Shown: positions 1-8,631 of the stretch, piece by piece
How positions within the stretch are numbered: position 1 is the first letter of the stretch
Layout: the number at the start of each line of letters is the position of its first letter
Assembly (NCBI RefSeq): GCF_023652955.1
Contig: NZ_JAKLOY010000001.1
Location: 1,240,001 to 1,304,000, forward strand
Length of the DNA stretch: 64,000 nt
Source of the DNA: Geomonas sp. Red32
Lineage (GTDB): Bacteria > Desulfobacterota > Desulfuromonadia > Geobacterales > Geobacteraceae
Direction: 5' to 3'
Translations under genes and position numbers: made by a program
Notes under the pieces: generated by a model
What the model saw: only the letters and a program-made list of their open reading frames with translations
The model's database searches: none
Told to the model about the DNA's origin: nothing

Positions 1-2
1 AC

Positions 3-1610
3 GACGACCAGTCGATCTACGGCTGGCGAGGCGCCGATATCCGCAACATCCTGGAGTTCGAGAAGGATTTTCCCGGCGTCAAGGTGGTGAAGCTCGAGCA
101 GAATTACCGCTCCTCCCGCAACATCCTCGACTCGGCCTGGAACGTGGTGGAGAAAAACCGCGGCAGAAAGCCCAAGCGCCTTTGGACCGACAACCCGGAA
201 GGGGAGCAGATCCACTACCGGACGCTCCCCAACGAGTGGGAGGAGGCCCGCCTGCTCTGCCGGGAGACGGCCCGCTTCCTGGAGGAGGGGGGGACTCTCT
301 CGGACGTGGCGGTCTTCTACCGCACCAACGCCCAGTCCCGCGTCATCGAGGACGCCATGGTGGCGGCCAGCATCCCCTACCACATGGTGGGCGGGGTCCG
401 TTTCTACGCCCGCCTCGAGATCAAGGACATCCTCGCCTACCTGAAGGTGCTCGACAACCCGGCCGACGAGGTGTCCCTGAAAAGGATCATCAACACCCCG
501 CCCCGCGGCATCGGCGCCGCTACCGTCCAGCGCATCTCGGAGTACGCCTCCCAGCGTGAGGTCTCCTTCTATGCCGCCATGATGGAGGCCGCCACCGGGA
601 CGCTCCTCTCCGGCGCGGCCCGCAACAAGGTGACCGCCTTCGCGGTGGAATTGAAGGGGTACCGGGAGCTGACGGAGAAGCTCCCGCTCGACGAGCTGAC
701 CGCCGCCATCATCCAGGACACCGGCTACCTGGCGCGCCTGAAGTCGCAGCGAACCGACGAGGCCCGGGAGCGGATCGAGAACCTCCAGGAGCTCGTCACC
801 GCCATGCAGGTCTTCGAGGCGGGGCCCGGCGAGAAGGGGCTCGCCCCCTTCCTCGAGCAGGTGGCGCTGGTCTCCGACCTCGAGGAGGTGGGGGAGGGGA
901 AGAAGTCCTCGGTCACCATGATGACGCTCCACTCCGCGAAGGGGCTCGAGTTCCCGCTGGTCTTCATGATCGGCATGGAGGAGCGCCTCTTCCCGCACCT
1001 GCGTTCGCTGGAGGATCCTTCCCAGATGGAGGAGGAGCGGAGGCTTTGCTACGTCGGGATGACCCGGGCCAAGAAGCGCCTCTTCCTCACCAACGTGAGG
1101 AGGCGCCACATCTTCGGGCAGGAGCAGATGAACCCGCCGGCCCGCTTCCTGCGCGACATCCCGGCGGAGCTTCTCGACCAGGCCGACGAACTCCAGCAGT
1201 ACCAGCAACAGCGCTCCTTCGGCTACCAGGAGCCGGCCTACAGCTATGACGGCGACCGCGGCACCTCCTTCCGGGAGCCCGCCTCCTCGCGCGGCGGCTC
1301 TTTCCGCGAGCCGGAAGCCCCCCGCGGCGCTTTCCAGCACCCCCAGCAGGCTCCGCCCCCCCCCTCCCACAACCTCGCCTCGCTCTTCGAGGAGGAGATG
1401 GAGCCGGAGGCGGACAACGAGGTCCGCATGGTCCCCGAGCATCACGAGGACGGCGTCTTCATCGGGATGCGGGTGCGCCACGCCCAGTTCGGACGGGGGA
1501 CCATCCGCAAGATCGAGGGGGAGGGGGACAACCAGAAGGTGATCGTCTGGTTCAACTCGATCGGCCCCAAGAAGCTCCTGGTCCGCTTCGCCGGGCTGGA
1601 GAGGGATTGA
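3..1610 (+). CDS. pcrA: ATP-dependent DNA helicase UvrD/PcrA (5' truncated)
   Basis: Superfamily 1A DNA helicase that unwinds DNA 3' to 5' in repair and replication-fork restart. The frame is open from base 3 and begins inside the protein at DDQSIYGWRGA (motif III), followed by LEQNYRS, so the Walker A half lies upstream of the window. Motif V (TLHSAKGLEF, about codon 307) and motif VI (EEERRLCYVGMTRAKK) are intact. After the helicase core comes a low-complexity Arg/Gly/Pro linker. The last 50 residues, GMRVRHAQFGRGTI onwards, form the Tudor-like tail typical of PcrA. The stop lies 31 bp before pdxA. Assignment to UvrD/PcrA is secure; the choice between the two names is convention. Confidence 0.95.
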   Translation, partial: DDQSIYGWRGADIRNILEFEKDFPGVKVVKLEQNYRSSRNILDSAWNVVEKNRGRKPKRLWTDNPEGEQIHYRTLPNEWEEARLLCRETARFLEEGGTLSDVAVFYRTNAQSRVIEDAMVAASIPYHMVGGVRFYARLEIKDILAYLKVLDNPADEVSLKRIINTPPRGIGAATVQRISEYASQREVSFYAAMMEAATGTLLSGAARNKVTAFAVELKGYRELTEKLPLDELTAAIIQDTGYLARLKSQRTDEARERIENLQELVTAMQVFEAGPGEKGLAPFLEQVALVSDLEEVGEGKKSSVTMMTLHSAKGLEFPLVFMIGMEERLFPHLRSLEDPSQMEEERRLCYVGMTRAKKRLFLTNVRRRHIFGQEQMNPPARFLRDIPAELLDQADELQQYQQQRSFGYQEPAYSYDGDRGTSFREPASSRGGSFREPEAPRGAFQHPQQAPPPPSHNLASLFEEEMEPEADNEVRMVPEHHEDGVFIGMRVRHAQFGRGTIRKIEGEGDNQKVIVWFNSIGPKKLLVRFAGLERD

Positions 1611-1641
1611 CGGCGGGTAGCCCGCCGGGAGGAGAAGATAG

Positions 1642-2673
1642 ATGGATAAACCGGTGATTGCGGTGACCATGGGGGACCCGAGCGGGATCGGCCCCGAGAT
1701 CATCGCCGCTGCCCTGGCCGACCCCGCGGTAGCCTCCCTGGCCCGACCGCTGGTGCTCGGCGACCGCCAGGCCATGGAGCGCGGGATCGAGGCGGCCGGG
1801 GTCTCCCTCGTCATCGAGAGCCTGGACGGCACCCTTCCCCCCGCCGCCCCCGCCCCGGGCGTCCTCTACCTTAGGGAGCTCTCCCACTTAGCCGCTGCCG
1901 ACATGGTCTACGGCCGTCCCACCCCCGCGGGGGGCGACGCCTGTTTCCGCTACATCTGCGAGGCCGCCCGTCTCTGCCTGGAGGGGGAAGCCGCCGCCAT
2001 GGCCACCGCCCCCATCAACAAGGAATCGATGAATTCCGCCGGGCACCACTACCCGGGGCACACCGAGCTCTTGGCGGAACTGACCGGCACCGAGGAGTTC
2101 GTCATGATGCTGGCGGGCGACCGGCTGCGGGTCACCCTGGTCACCATCCACGAGGCGCTCGCCAAGGTCCCCGGGCTGGTCACCTACGAGAAGGTCCTCT
2201 CCACCATCCGCATCACCCACCAATCCCTCTCCCGCTGGTTCGCGCCCAACCCGAAGCTCGCCGTGCTGGCGCTGAACCCGCACTGCGGCGAGGGGGGGAT
2301 GTTCGGCGGCGAGGAGAGCCGGATCATCGCCCCCGCCATCGAAGCCGCCCGCCAGGAAGGGATCGACGCGGAGGGGCCGCTCTCCGCCGACACCCTTTTC
2401 CATTTCGCCGCTTCCGGAGGCTACGACGCCGTGGTCTGCATGTACCACGACCAGGGGCTCATCCCCCTGAAGCTCCTCCATTTCGACGACGGGGTCAACG
2501 TCACCCTCGGGCTTCCCATCATCCGGACCTCGGTCGATCACGGCACCGCCTATAATCTTGCGGGAACCGGCAAGGCCTCGGCCGCGAGCATGAAGGCGGC
2601 CTTCGTCATGGCGGCCGGGATGGCCGGACAGGGAGCGCCCGGCCGCGGGGGCGAGGAGGCCTCCAACCGATGA
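1642..2673 (+). CDS. pdxA: 4-hydroxythreonine-4-phosphate dehydrogenase
   Basis: PdxA oxidises 4-phosphohydroxy-L-threonine in the DXP-dependent pyridoxal phosphate pathway, in the cytoplasm. The 343-aa length fits the family. Family motifs are visible in order: VTMGDPSGIGPE at the N-terminus, HYPGHTELLAEL (first metal His), NPHCGEGGMFG, MYHDQGLIPLK and RTSVDHGTAYNLAG, which together supply the metal- and phosphate-binding residues. A GGAGGAG ribosome binding site 6 bp upstream supports the ATG. The gene follows the helicase by 31 bp and its stop overlaps the mtgA start (ATGA), so the two are probably translated together. Confidence 0.95.
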   Translation: MDKPVIAVTMGDPSGIGPEIIAAALADPAVASLARPLVLGDRQAMERGIEAAGVSLVIESLDGTLPPAAPAPGVLYLRELSHLAAADMVYGRPTPAGGDACFRYICEAARLCLEGEAAAMATAPINKESMNSAGHHYPGHTELLAELTGTEEFVMMLAGDRLRVTLVTIHEALAKVPGLVTYEKVLSTIRITHQSLSRWFAPNPKLAVLALNPHCGEGGMFGGEESRIIAPAIEAARQEGIDAEGPLSADTLFHFAASGGYDAVVCMYHDQGLIPLKLLHFDDGVNVTLGLPIIRTSVDHGTAYNLAGTGKASAASMKAAFVMAAGMAGQGAPGRGGEEASNR

Positions 2674-3638
2674 AAAAATACTTCTGGTGGGGCGTTGCCG
2701 CCGTCGCCCTCTACATCGTCTACGTCGGCGTCTCCCTCTTCTTCCTCCCTCCCGTCGAGACCCTCAAGGACCGGAAGACCAACGTCACCATCCAGGTCAA
2801 GGACTGGCACGGCGATTACCACCCTCTCGTGGTCGGCCCCAAGAACCGTTACTGGACCCCTTCGCCGTCGATCCCCCCCGAGATGAAATGGGCGGTCATC
2901 GTGGCCGAGGACTCCAATTTCTACAAGCACGAAGGGGTCGATCTGAAGGCCTTGAAGAACGCCATCAAGTACGACCTCGAGAAGAAGAGCTTCGCCCGCG
3001 GCGCCTCCACCATCACCCAGCAGGTAGCCAAGAACCTCTTCCTCTCCCGGGAGAAGACCATCACCCGTAAGGTGAAGGAGATCTATCTCGCCCGCCGGAT
3101 GGAGCAGGAGCTCACCAAGGGGAGGATCATCGAGCTCTACCTGAACGTGATCGAGCTGGGCCCCATGGTCTACGGCATAGGCCACGGCTCGCACTACTAC
3201 TTCGGGAAGTCCCCCTCCGCGCTGACCCCGCGCGAGTGCGCCTTCCTGGCCGCCATGCTCCCGGGGCCCCGGGTGGCCTACAACCCGTACAAGAACCTCG
3301 GCAAGGTCCTGAAGCGGTCGAACATGATCCTGAGGCTTTTGGCCGAGAAGGGGGTCCTCTCCCAAGGGGAGTACCAGGCGGCCCTCAACGAGATTCCCAA
3401 CCTCGGCCGCATGCAGAAGAAGGTCGACGAGAGCATCAAGCAGGTGGAGGTCATGAAGAACATCTCCAGCGCCCGGCTCCCCGAAGCGGCCGAACCGAAG
3501 CCCGAAGGGGGCGGGACGGCCGGGGAGGAACCCAAGGAGGGTGTCCAGGATAAAGGGGCTCCGCCCCAGCCCCCGGCCCCCGAGCAGCAAGCGCCTCCGG
3601 CTGCCCCCGGCGACGCCACGGAGGGGGCGAAACCGTGA
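2670..3638 (+). CDS. mtgA: monofunctional biosynthetic peptidoglycan transglycosylase (GT51)
   Basis: Membrane-anchored glycosyltransferase that polymerises lipid II into glycan strands at the outer face of the inner membrane. One N-terminal transmembrane helix (residues 5-27) is followed by the GT51 domain. Visible motifs are AEDSNFYKHEG with the catalytic Glu, GASTITQQVAKNLFLS, KVKEIYLARRMEQ and ELYLNVIELG. No transpeptidase domain follows. Residues about 245-322 are a Pro/Ala/Glu-rich tail beyond the normal end of MtgA, probably disordered. The start overlaps the pdxA stop by 4 bp. Confidence 0.93.
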   Translation: MKKYFWWGVAAVALYIVYVGVSLFFLPPVETLKDRKTNVTIQVKDWHGDYHPLVVGPKNRYWTPSPSIPPEMKWAVIVAEDSNFYKHEGVDLKALKNAIKYDLEKKSFARGASTITQQVAKNLFLSREKTITRKVKEIYLARRMEQELTKGRIIELYLNVIELGPMVYGIGHGSHYYFGKSPSALTPRECAFLAAMLPGPRVAYNPYKNLGKVLKRSNMILRLLAEKGVLSQGEYQAALNEIPNLGRMQKKVDESIKQVEVMKNISSARLPEAAEPKPEGGGTAGEEPKEGVQDKGAPPQPPAPEQQAPPAAPGDATEGAKP

Positions 3639-3819
3639 CACTCCCTCATTACTCCCTCCCCGCCTCCCTTCCGCTCCCCCTCCCCGCCCCGGGGAGGGGA
3701 GGCACGATCTCTCCCGTTCTCTCCCGATCTCTCCCTAATTGGTTCCGTAGCGCTCAAGTTCACATTAATTTTGCCGATGTGTGCAGTGGAAGCGTATCCT
3801 GCAACAATCGGAGCCCTAG
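3639..3819. other. C-rich intergenic stretch with small palindrome
   Basis: There is no credible gene here. The first 100 bases are C/T-rich with near-repeats of CTCTCCCGAT and a short palindrome around CTCCCCGCCCCGGGGAG, resembling the C-rich spacers seen elsewhere in the window. The last 60 bases turn A/T-richer before the response regulator and probably carry its promoter, but no -35/-10 pair stands out. Confidence 0.4.
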
Positions 3820-4896
3820 ATGCAAAGAGCGATAACAGGGACTGTGGTGGTAGTGGACGACGACCCGCTCGTCCTGGAGAGCGTGGCGATGCTTTTGACC
3901 GCCAGCGGCTTCGAGGTGAACCCTTTCTCTGACGCCCGTGAGGCCTTGAGCCTCATCGAGCACTCCCCTCCCCACGCGGTGGTCACCGATGTGAACATGC
4001 CGGGGATGGGGGGGATCGAGCTCCTGGAGCGGATCCACGAGCTGGACCGTGACATCCCGGTGATCCTGATGACCGCCTACGCCGAGCTCAACATGGCGGT
4101 CAACGCGATCAAGAAGGGGGCCTTCGACTTCATCATCAAGCCGTTCAAGCCCCCCTACCTGATCCACTCGGTGGAGAAGGGGATCAACTACCAGCGGCTT
4201 TTGCTGGTGGAGAAGAACTACAAGATGGAGCTCGAGCGCACGGTGGCCCAGCGGACCCGCGAGCTGGCCGACGCCCTGGTGCAGATGCGCAACATGAGCA
4301 TGGAGACCATCGAGCGGCTGACGGCGGCGGCCGAGCTCCGCGACGAGGACACCGGCCGCCACATCTTCCGGATCGGCCTGTACGCGCGGCTTTTGGCCGA
4401 GAAGATGCGGCTTCCCTGGAAATTCGTGGACACCATCGCCATGGCGGCCACCATGCACGACGTCGGCAAGATCGGGATCCCCGACTCCATCCTCCTCAAA
4501 AGGGGACCGCTCACCGCCGACGAGTTCACCATCATGAAGAGCCACAGCCAGATCGGCGAGAAGATCCTCTCCGGCTCGACCTACAAGGTCCTCCAGATGG
4601 CGGCCTCCATCGCGCTCAACCACCACGAGCGCTGGGACGGCACCGGCTATCCCAACGGCCGCAGCGGGGAGGATATCCCGATGGAGGGGCGGATCGTGAT
4701 GCTGGTGGACCAGTACGACGCCCTGAGGAGCAAGCGGGTCTACAAGCCCGCGCTCGACCACGAGACCACGGTGCGGATCATCACCGAGGGGGACGGGCGC
4801 ACCATGCCCGGACACTTCGATCCCGCCGTCTTGGAGGCGTTCCGCGTCCACGCCGGCGGTCTGGAAGAGATCTACCGGACCAACTGCGACCAGTAG
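3820..4896 (+). CDS. response regulator with HD-GYP c-di-GMP phosphodiesterase domain
   Basis: Two-component regulator of the RpfG type, expected to hydrolyse c-di-GMP when phosphorylated. Residues 8-125 are a receiver with the acidic pocket DDD, phospho-acceptor Asp57 (VVTDVNMPG), conserved Thr (LMTAY) and Lys (IIKPF). A coiled-coil linker (about 128-165) leads to an HD-GYP domain with [11 protein letters not shown] near residue 213 and [13 protein letters not shown] near residue 276, so all signature residues are kept. GGAG lies 7 bp before the ATG. The next gene, a diguanylate cyclase, starts 26 bp downstream, so synthesis and breakdown of c-di-GMP are probably co-transcribed. The cognate kinase is not obvious. 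Confidence 0.93.
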   Translation: MQRAITGTVVVVDDDPLVLESVAMLLTASGFEVNPFSDAREALSLIEHSPPHAVVTDVNMPGMGGIELLERIHELDRDIPVILMTAYAELNMAVNAIKKGAFDFIIKPFKPPYLIHSVEKGINYQRLLLVEKNYKMELERTVAQRTRELADALVQMRNMSMETIERLTAAAELRDEDTGRHIFRIGLYARLLAEKMRLPWKFVDTIAMAATMHDVGKIGIPDSILLKRGPLTADEFTIMKSHSQIGEKILSGSTYKVLQMAASIALNHHERWDGTGYPNGRSGEDIPMEGRIVMLVDQYDALRSKRVYKPALDHETTVRIITEGDGRTMPGHFDPAVLEAFRVHAGGLEEIYRTNCDQ

Positions 4897-4922
4897 CACC
4901 GTAGCACTTGGAGTAGCAATCC

Positions 4923-7364
4923 TTGCCTTCTTTCAGCCTCAAAATCAAGTTGACCCTGGCGGTCGTGCTCTTCGGCGCGGTGGTTTCCACCGTGTCCGGA
5001 GTGGGGCTCATCCTCTTTACCCGCGAGTTCAAGAAGAGCGTGGCGGAGCAGCAGTTTTCCCTGGTCTCCACCATGGCGGGCGAGCTGGACGACAAGATCC
5101 TGGCGGCCCAGCGCGAACTTTCCGCGGTGGCCCGCAGCATCCCGCCGGCGGCGATCAACGATCCTCAGGCTATGCAGCGCTTTCTGGACGGCCGTCTGGA
5201 CGCCCAGCAGACGTTCGCCGACGGGGTCGGTTTCTTCTCCGCCAAGGGGATCCTGACCGCCTCGTCGCCGGGGCAGACCCCGCTGCTCGGGATGGATTTC
5301 TCCTCCAGCGATTTCTTCCGGCAGACGGTGGCCAGCGGGAAGGAGGGGATCTCCGAACCGTTCCGCTCGCAGGCGGGCGCCGGGCACCCGGTGGTCGTTT
5401 TCACCGCGCCGGTCTTCGCCGCCGGCGGCAAGGTGGCCGGCGTGGTGGGGGGGAGACTCGATCTTCTGGAGGAAAACTTCCTGGGGCGGCTCTCCCGGCT
5501 CAAGGTGGGGAAGAGCGGCAACTTCTTCCTGTTCAACAGCCAGAGGCAGCTGATCGTGCAGAGGGACCGCGAGCGCCAGGCGCGCGGCGAGATGCTGGCC
5601 CGTAACAACGAGCTCCTCCCGCGCGCCATCGCCGGGTTCGAGGGGAGCGGCGAGGCGGTGAGCCACACCGGGGTGCCGGTCCTCTTCACCTTCAAGAAGC
5701 TCGCCACCACCGGATGGATTCTCGGTACCCGGGTTCCCCTGGCCGAGGCGTACGCCCCCGTGGAGCGGGCACGCTCGCTGGTGCTCTGGAGCCTCGGGGT
5801 GGCCCTTCCCGCCTCGCTCATGCTGGTCTGGTTCTTCCTCCACCGGCTGACCGCCCCGCTGGTCCTTTTGGCCCGGCGGGTGGCGGAGAGCGGCGGTAGC
5901 GAGACCGGTTTTCAACCGGTGGTGGTACGGACCCGGGACGAGATCGGGATGCTGGCCGGGGTCTTCAACGAGGTGATGACCGAGCTCGCCGAACGGCGGC
6001 GCCTTCTGGAGCGGGAGAAGGGGTTCGCGGAAGGGCTCGTCCACCATACCGCCGTCCCCAGTTTCGTGATCGACGGCCGACACCGGGTCATCATCTGGAA
6101 CCGCGCCTGCGAGGAGCTGACCGGGATGCCGGCGGCCGAGGTGATCGGCGGGAGCGACCCCTGGAAGGTCTTCTATCCCACCCCCCGCCCGGTGCTGGCC
6201 GACGTGGTGGTGGACGGAACGCTGAACGAGATGGCGGATCTCTATGAGTACTACGCGGACTCGCCGCTGATACACGAGGGGCTCCACGCGGAGGGGTGGT
6301 TCAAGCTCCGCGGACGCTCCCGCTACCTCACCTTCGATGCCGCCCCCATCCGGGACGCGGAAGGCTGCATCGTGGCGGCCATCCAGACCCTGCAGGACGT
6401 GACCCTGCGGGCGACCAACGAGGAACAGCTGAGGGGGATGGTGACGGCCATCGGGGAGAGCGAGGAGCGCTTCAGGAGGCTCGTGGAGCTTTCTCTGGAC
6501 GGGATCGCCATCCTGGTGGGGCGCCGCTTCGAATTCATCAACGCGGCCGGGGCGGAGATGCTCGGGTTCGTGTCGCCCGACGAGCTGACGGGAAGGGAGA
6601 TGCGGGAGTTCATCCAGCGGGATTCGGCCGAGCTTTTCCAGGAGCAGCTGGGATATACCGAGGAGAGCGGCGCCAACGCGCCGTGGATCGAGGAGCGGCT
6701 GTTACGGAAGGACGGGACGGCGGTGGAGGTGGAGATCGGGGTGAGCCCCTTCGTCTACCAGGGGAGCCACGCCCTGCAGGTGATCTTCAGGGACATCACG
6801 GAAAGGAAACTGGCCAAGGCCCGCCTGGAGACCCTGGCCCACTACGACTCGCTCACCTCGCTCCCCAACCGGGTGCTCTTCTTCGACCGGCTAAGCCACG
6901 CGGTGACCGAGGCCAAGCGCTTCCAGCACCCGATGGCGCTCATGTACCTGGACCTCGACCGTTTCAAGGAGATCAACGACACCCTGGGGCATGCCGCGGG
7001 GGACCAGGTGCTGGTGGAGACCGGGCGCCGCCTGAAGGAGTGCGTGCGCGGCTGCGACATGGTGGCCCGCATGGGGGGGGACGAGTTCACCGTCATCCTC
7101 GGGAAGCTGGCCGACGAGCTCGATGCCGCGGTGGTCGCCGAGCGGATCATCCACTCCCTCTCGGTCCCCTTCAACGTCGAGGGGACCCTGGCCACCATCG
7201 GGGTGAGCATCGGGATCTGCATCTACCCGACCTACGGCGGCGACCTGGACCAGATGACCCGCAAGGCCGACCTGGCCCTCTACCAGTCCAAAGAGCAGGG
7301 GCGAAACCGCTACTGCTTCTACAGCGACGAGATGGAGCAGGACAAGGTGGCTATGCAACCATGA
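4923..7364 (+). CDS. membrane sensor diguanylate cyclase (Cache-HAMP-PAS-PAS-GGDEF)
   Basis: Makes c-di-GMP from two GTP in response to a periplasmic or cytosolic signal. A TTG start with GGAG nine bases upstream gives an 813-aa protein. A transmembrane helix near residues 8-30 and a periplasmic Cache-type sensor (about 35-275) precede a second helix (about 285-308). HAMP (310-360), two PAS domains (about 365-500 and 515-635) and a GGDEF domain follow. The active site reads RMGGDEFTVIL (about residue 718), with RGCD five residues before it, a canonical RxxD inhibitory site, so the enzyme should be active and product-inhibited. No EAL domain is present. The 3' end overlaps the convergent PP-loop gene by 14 bp. 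Confidence 0.93.
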   Translation: MPSFSLKIKLTLAVVLFGAVVSTVSGVGLILFTREFKKSVAEQQFSLVSTMAGELDDKILAAQRELSAVARSIPPAAINDPQAMQRFLDGRLDAQQTFADGVGFFSAKGILTASSPGQTPLLGMDFSSSDFFRQTVASGKEGISEPFRSQAGAGHPVVVFTAPVFAAGGKVAGVVGGRLDLLEENFLGRLSRLKVGKSGNFFLFNSQRQLIVQRDRERQARGEMLARNNELLPRAIAGFEGSGEAVSHTGVPVLFTFKKLATTGWILGTRVPLAEAYAPVERARSLVLWSLGVALPASLMLVWFFLHRLTAPLVLLARRVAESGGSETGFQPVVVRTRDEIGMLAGVFNEVMTELAERRRLLEREKGFAEGLVHHTAVPSFVIDGRHRVIIWNRACEELTGMPAAEVIGGSDPWKVFYPTPRPVLADVVVDGTLNEMADLYEYYADSPLIHEGLHAEGWFKLRGRSRYLTFDAAPIRDAEGCIVAAIQTLQDVTLRATNEEQLRGMVTAIGESEERFRRLVELSLDGIAILVGRRFEFINAAGAEMLGFVSPDELTGREMREFIQRDSAELFQEQLGYTEESGANAPWIEERLLRKDGTAVEVEIGVSPFVYQGSHALQVIFRDITERKLAKARLETLAHYDSLTSLPNRVLFFDRLSHAVTEAKRFQHPMALMYLDLDRFKEINDTLGHAAGDQVLVETGRRLKECVRGCDMVARMGGDEFTVILGKLADELDAAVVAERIIHSLSVPFNVEGTLATIGVSIGICIYPTYGGDLDQMTRKADLALYQSKEQGRNRYCFYSDEMEQDKVAMQP

Positions 7365-8358
7365 GGCTCTTCGCCTCCTCCTCGTCGAGAGGCCCCTCCA
7401 CGGTGAGCTCCCGCTCGGCGCCGTCGCAGTTGACCGCGATGCGGGCCGCGGTCCCCGGCTCGATCTTCGCGTAGCGGAGCAGCAGCCGTCCGGTGAGCAC
7501 CAAAAGCTCCTCCGAACTCTCCCCCATCACGGCCGCCAGCGGGCTCATGCCGTCCAGCCAGTGCAGGGTCGCCTCCCCGGCCTGTACCGAGCGCTCCAGC
7601 ATCTCGTTCTCCCCCTCGTTTCTCCCCAGGATGACCTTGGTCCGGTCGCCTATCCTGAAGTGCCTCCCCAGCTTGAGAAGACGGAAGTCCCGCATGTTGA
7701 GCCCGTCCGTGTGGTCGAAGACGTCCCGGATCTTGGGGACGAAGGAGAGCTCGGTCAACAGGCACCCCCCCGCCGGGCAGGGGTAGTTCTTGACGTCCAG
7801 CTCCTCGGCGAGATCCATCTGTTCCTTGCGGGAGCGCCCCTGGATGGAGAGGAGCTTCTCGCGGTCCACCCAACCCTCCTGCTCCGGGATGGTGGGGGAG
7901 AAGTGCTTGGCGGAGAGGGGGCGGAGCAAAAGCCCTTCGAGGCCGCTCTCCCGCTCGATGACCCGCAGGGTGTCGCGGCGCTGGCTCATGGGGCGCTGGC
8001 CGAGCACCTCGCCGGTGAAGACGAAGTCGGCACCGATCTCCTCCATGTACTCCTTGGCCTTCTTCAAAAGGAAAATCCGGCAGTCGATGCAGGGGTTTAG
8101 CCCCTTGCCGTAGCCGTGCTTGGGATTTCTCACGATCTCGAGGTAGTCGGCCCCCTTGTGCATCACCTTGATGGGGATCTTGAACTCCTCGGCGACCCGG
8201 ACCGCCTCCGACTTGCAGCCGGCGTTCTTGCCGGTGCAGGTGCAGAAGGGGGAGGTGAAGTTGAGTGCTTCGACGGCGATACCCTGCTCGAGAAGGACCT
8301 TGACCGCCAGGGTGGAGTCGAGTCCCCCCGACAGAAGGCCGATTGCTTTGCGCTGCAT
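7351..8358 (-). CDS. PP-loop tRNA thiolation-type enzyme (ThiI/MnmA-like)
   Basis: ATP pyrophosphatase-fold protein probably involved in sulfur insertion into tRNA or a related thiolation. The 335-aa form starts at an ATG with AAGGAG seven bases upstream; a longer frame to 8391 lacks such support. Residues 5-16 carry the PP-loop signature LLSGGLDSTLA. Cys residues are clustered: CTC and C48 near residues 39-48, NPCIDCR near 95, and CPAGGC near 190, suggesting a metal or persulfide site. The C-terminal third resembles the small domain attached to such PP-loop proteins in deltaproteobacteria, often annotated as 2-thiouridylate methyltransferase. The exact substrate cannot be read from sequence. 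Confidence 0.8.
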   Translation of the reverse strand: MQRKAIGLLSGGLDSTLAVKVLLEQGIAVEALNFTSPFCTCTGKNAGCKSEAVRVAEEFKIPIKVMHKGADYLEIVRNPKHGYGKGLNPCIDCRIFLLKKAKEYMEEIGADFVFTGEVLGQRPMSQRRDTLRVIERESGLEGLLLRPLSAKHFSPTIPEQEGWVDREKLLSIQGRSRKEQMDLAEELDVKNYPCPAGGCLLTELSFVPKIRDVFDHTDGLNMRDFRLLKLGRHFRIGDRTKVILGRNEGENEMLERSVQAGEATLHWLDGMSPLAAVMGESSEELLVLTGRLLLRYAKIEPGTAARIAVNCDGAERELTVEGPLDEEEAKSLMVA

Positions 8359-8631
8359 GTTGCGTTCTCCTTGAATGGTTCCCCGAAGCATCGCGCCGCT
8401 TTAACCGCTGCGGGCGGCGTTCTGCACCGTCCGGCGGCAAGCCGGTGGCGCCTCGGACGGGAGGCGGCGGATCCGTTGGTGAAAATGGACCCGGCCGCTG
8501 TCCCATGAGAGGAGGGGTGATAAGCTTGATAGGCTAACATGAAGGGAGAAGGAAAGTAAAGGTTGTCGGCATGAGGTTTTTCGGGTAAATTCCCCTGGTG
8601 CCGTCGTCCCTAATTTTCCGGAGGTGCAGCC
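8359..8631. other. divergent intergenic region upstream of pil-type genes
   Basis: This 273-bp spacer separates two divergently transcribed genes. Reading frames through it have no ribosome binding sites. Bases 8500-8600 are purine-rich and relatively A/T-rich, likely holding the promoter of the PilB-like/pilT unit, but no convincing sigma-70 or sigma-54 pair could be identified by eye. Confidence 0.4.
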
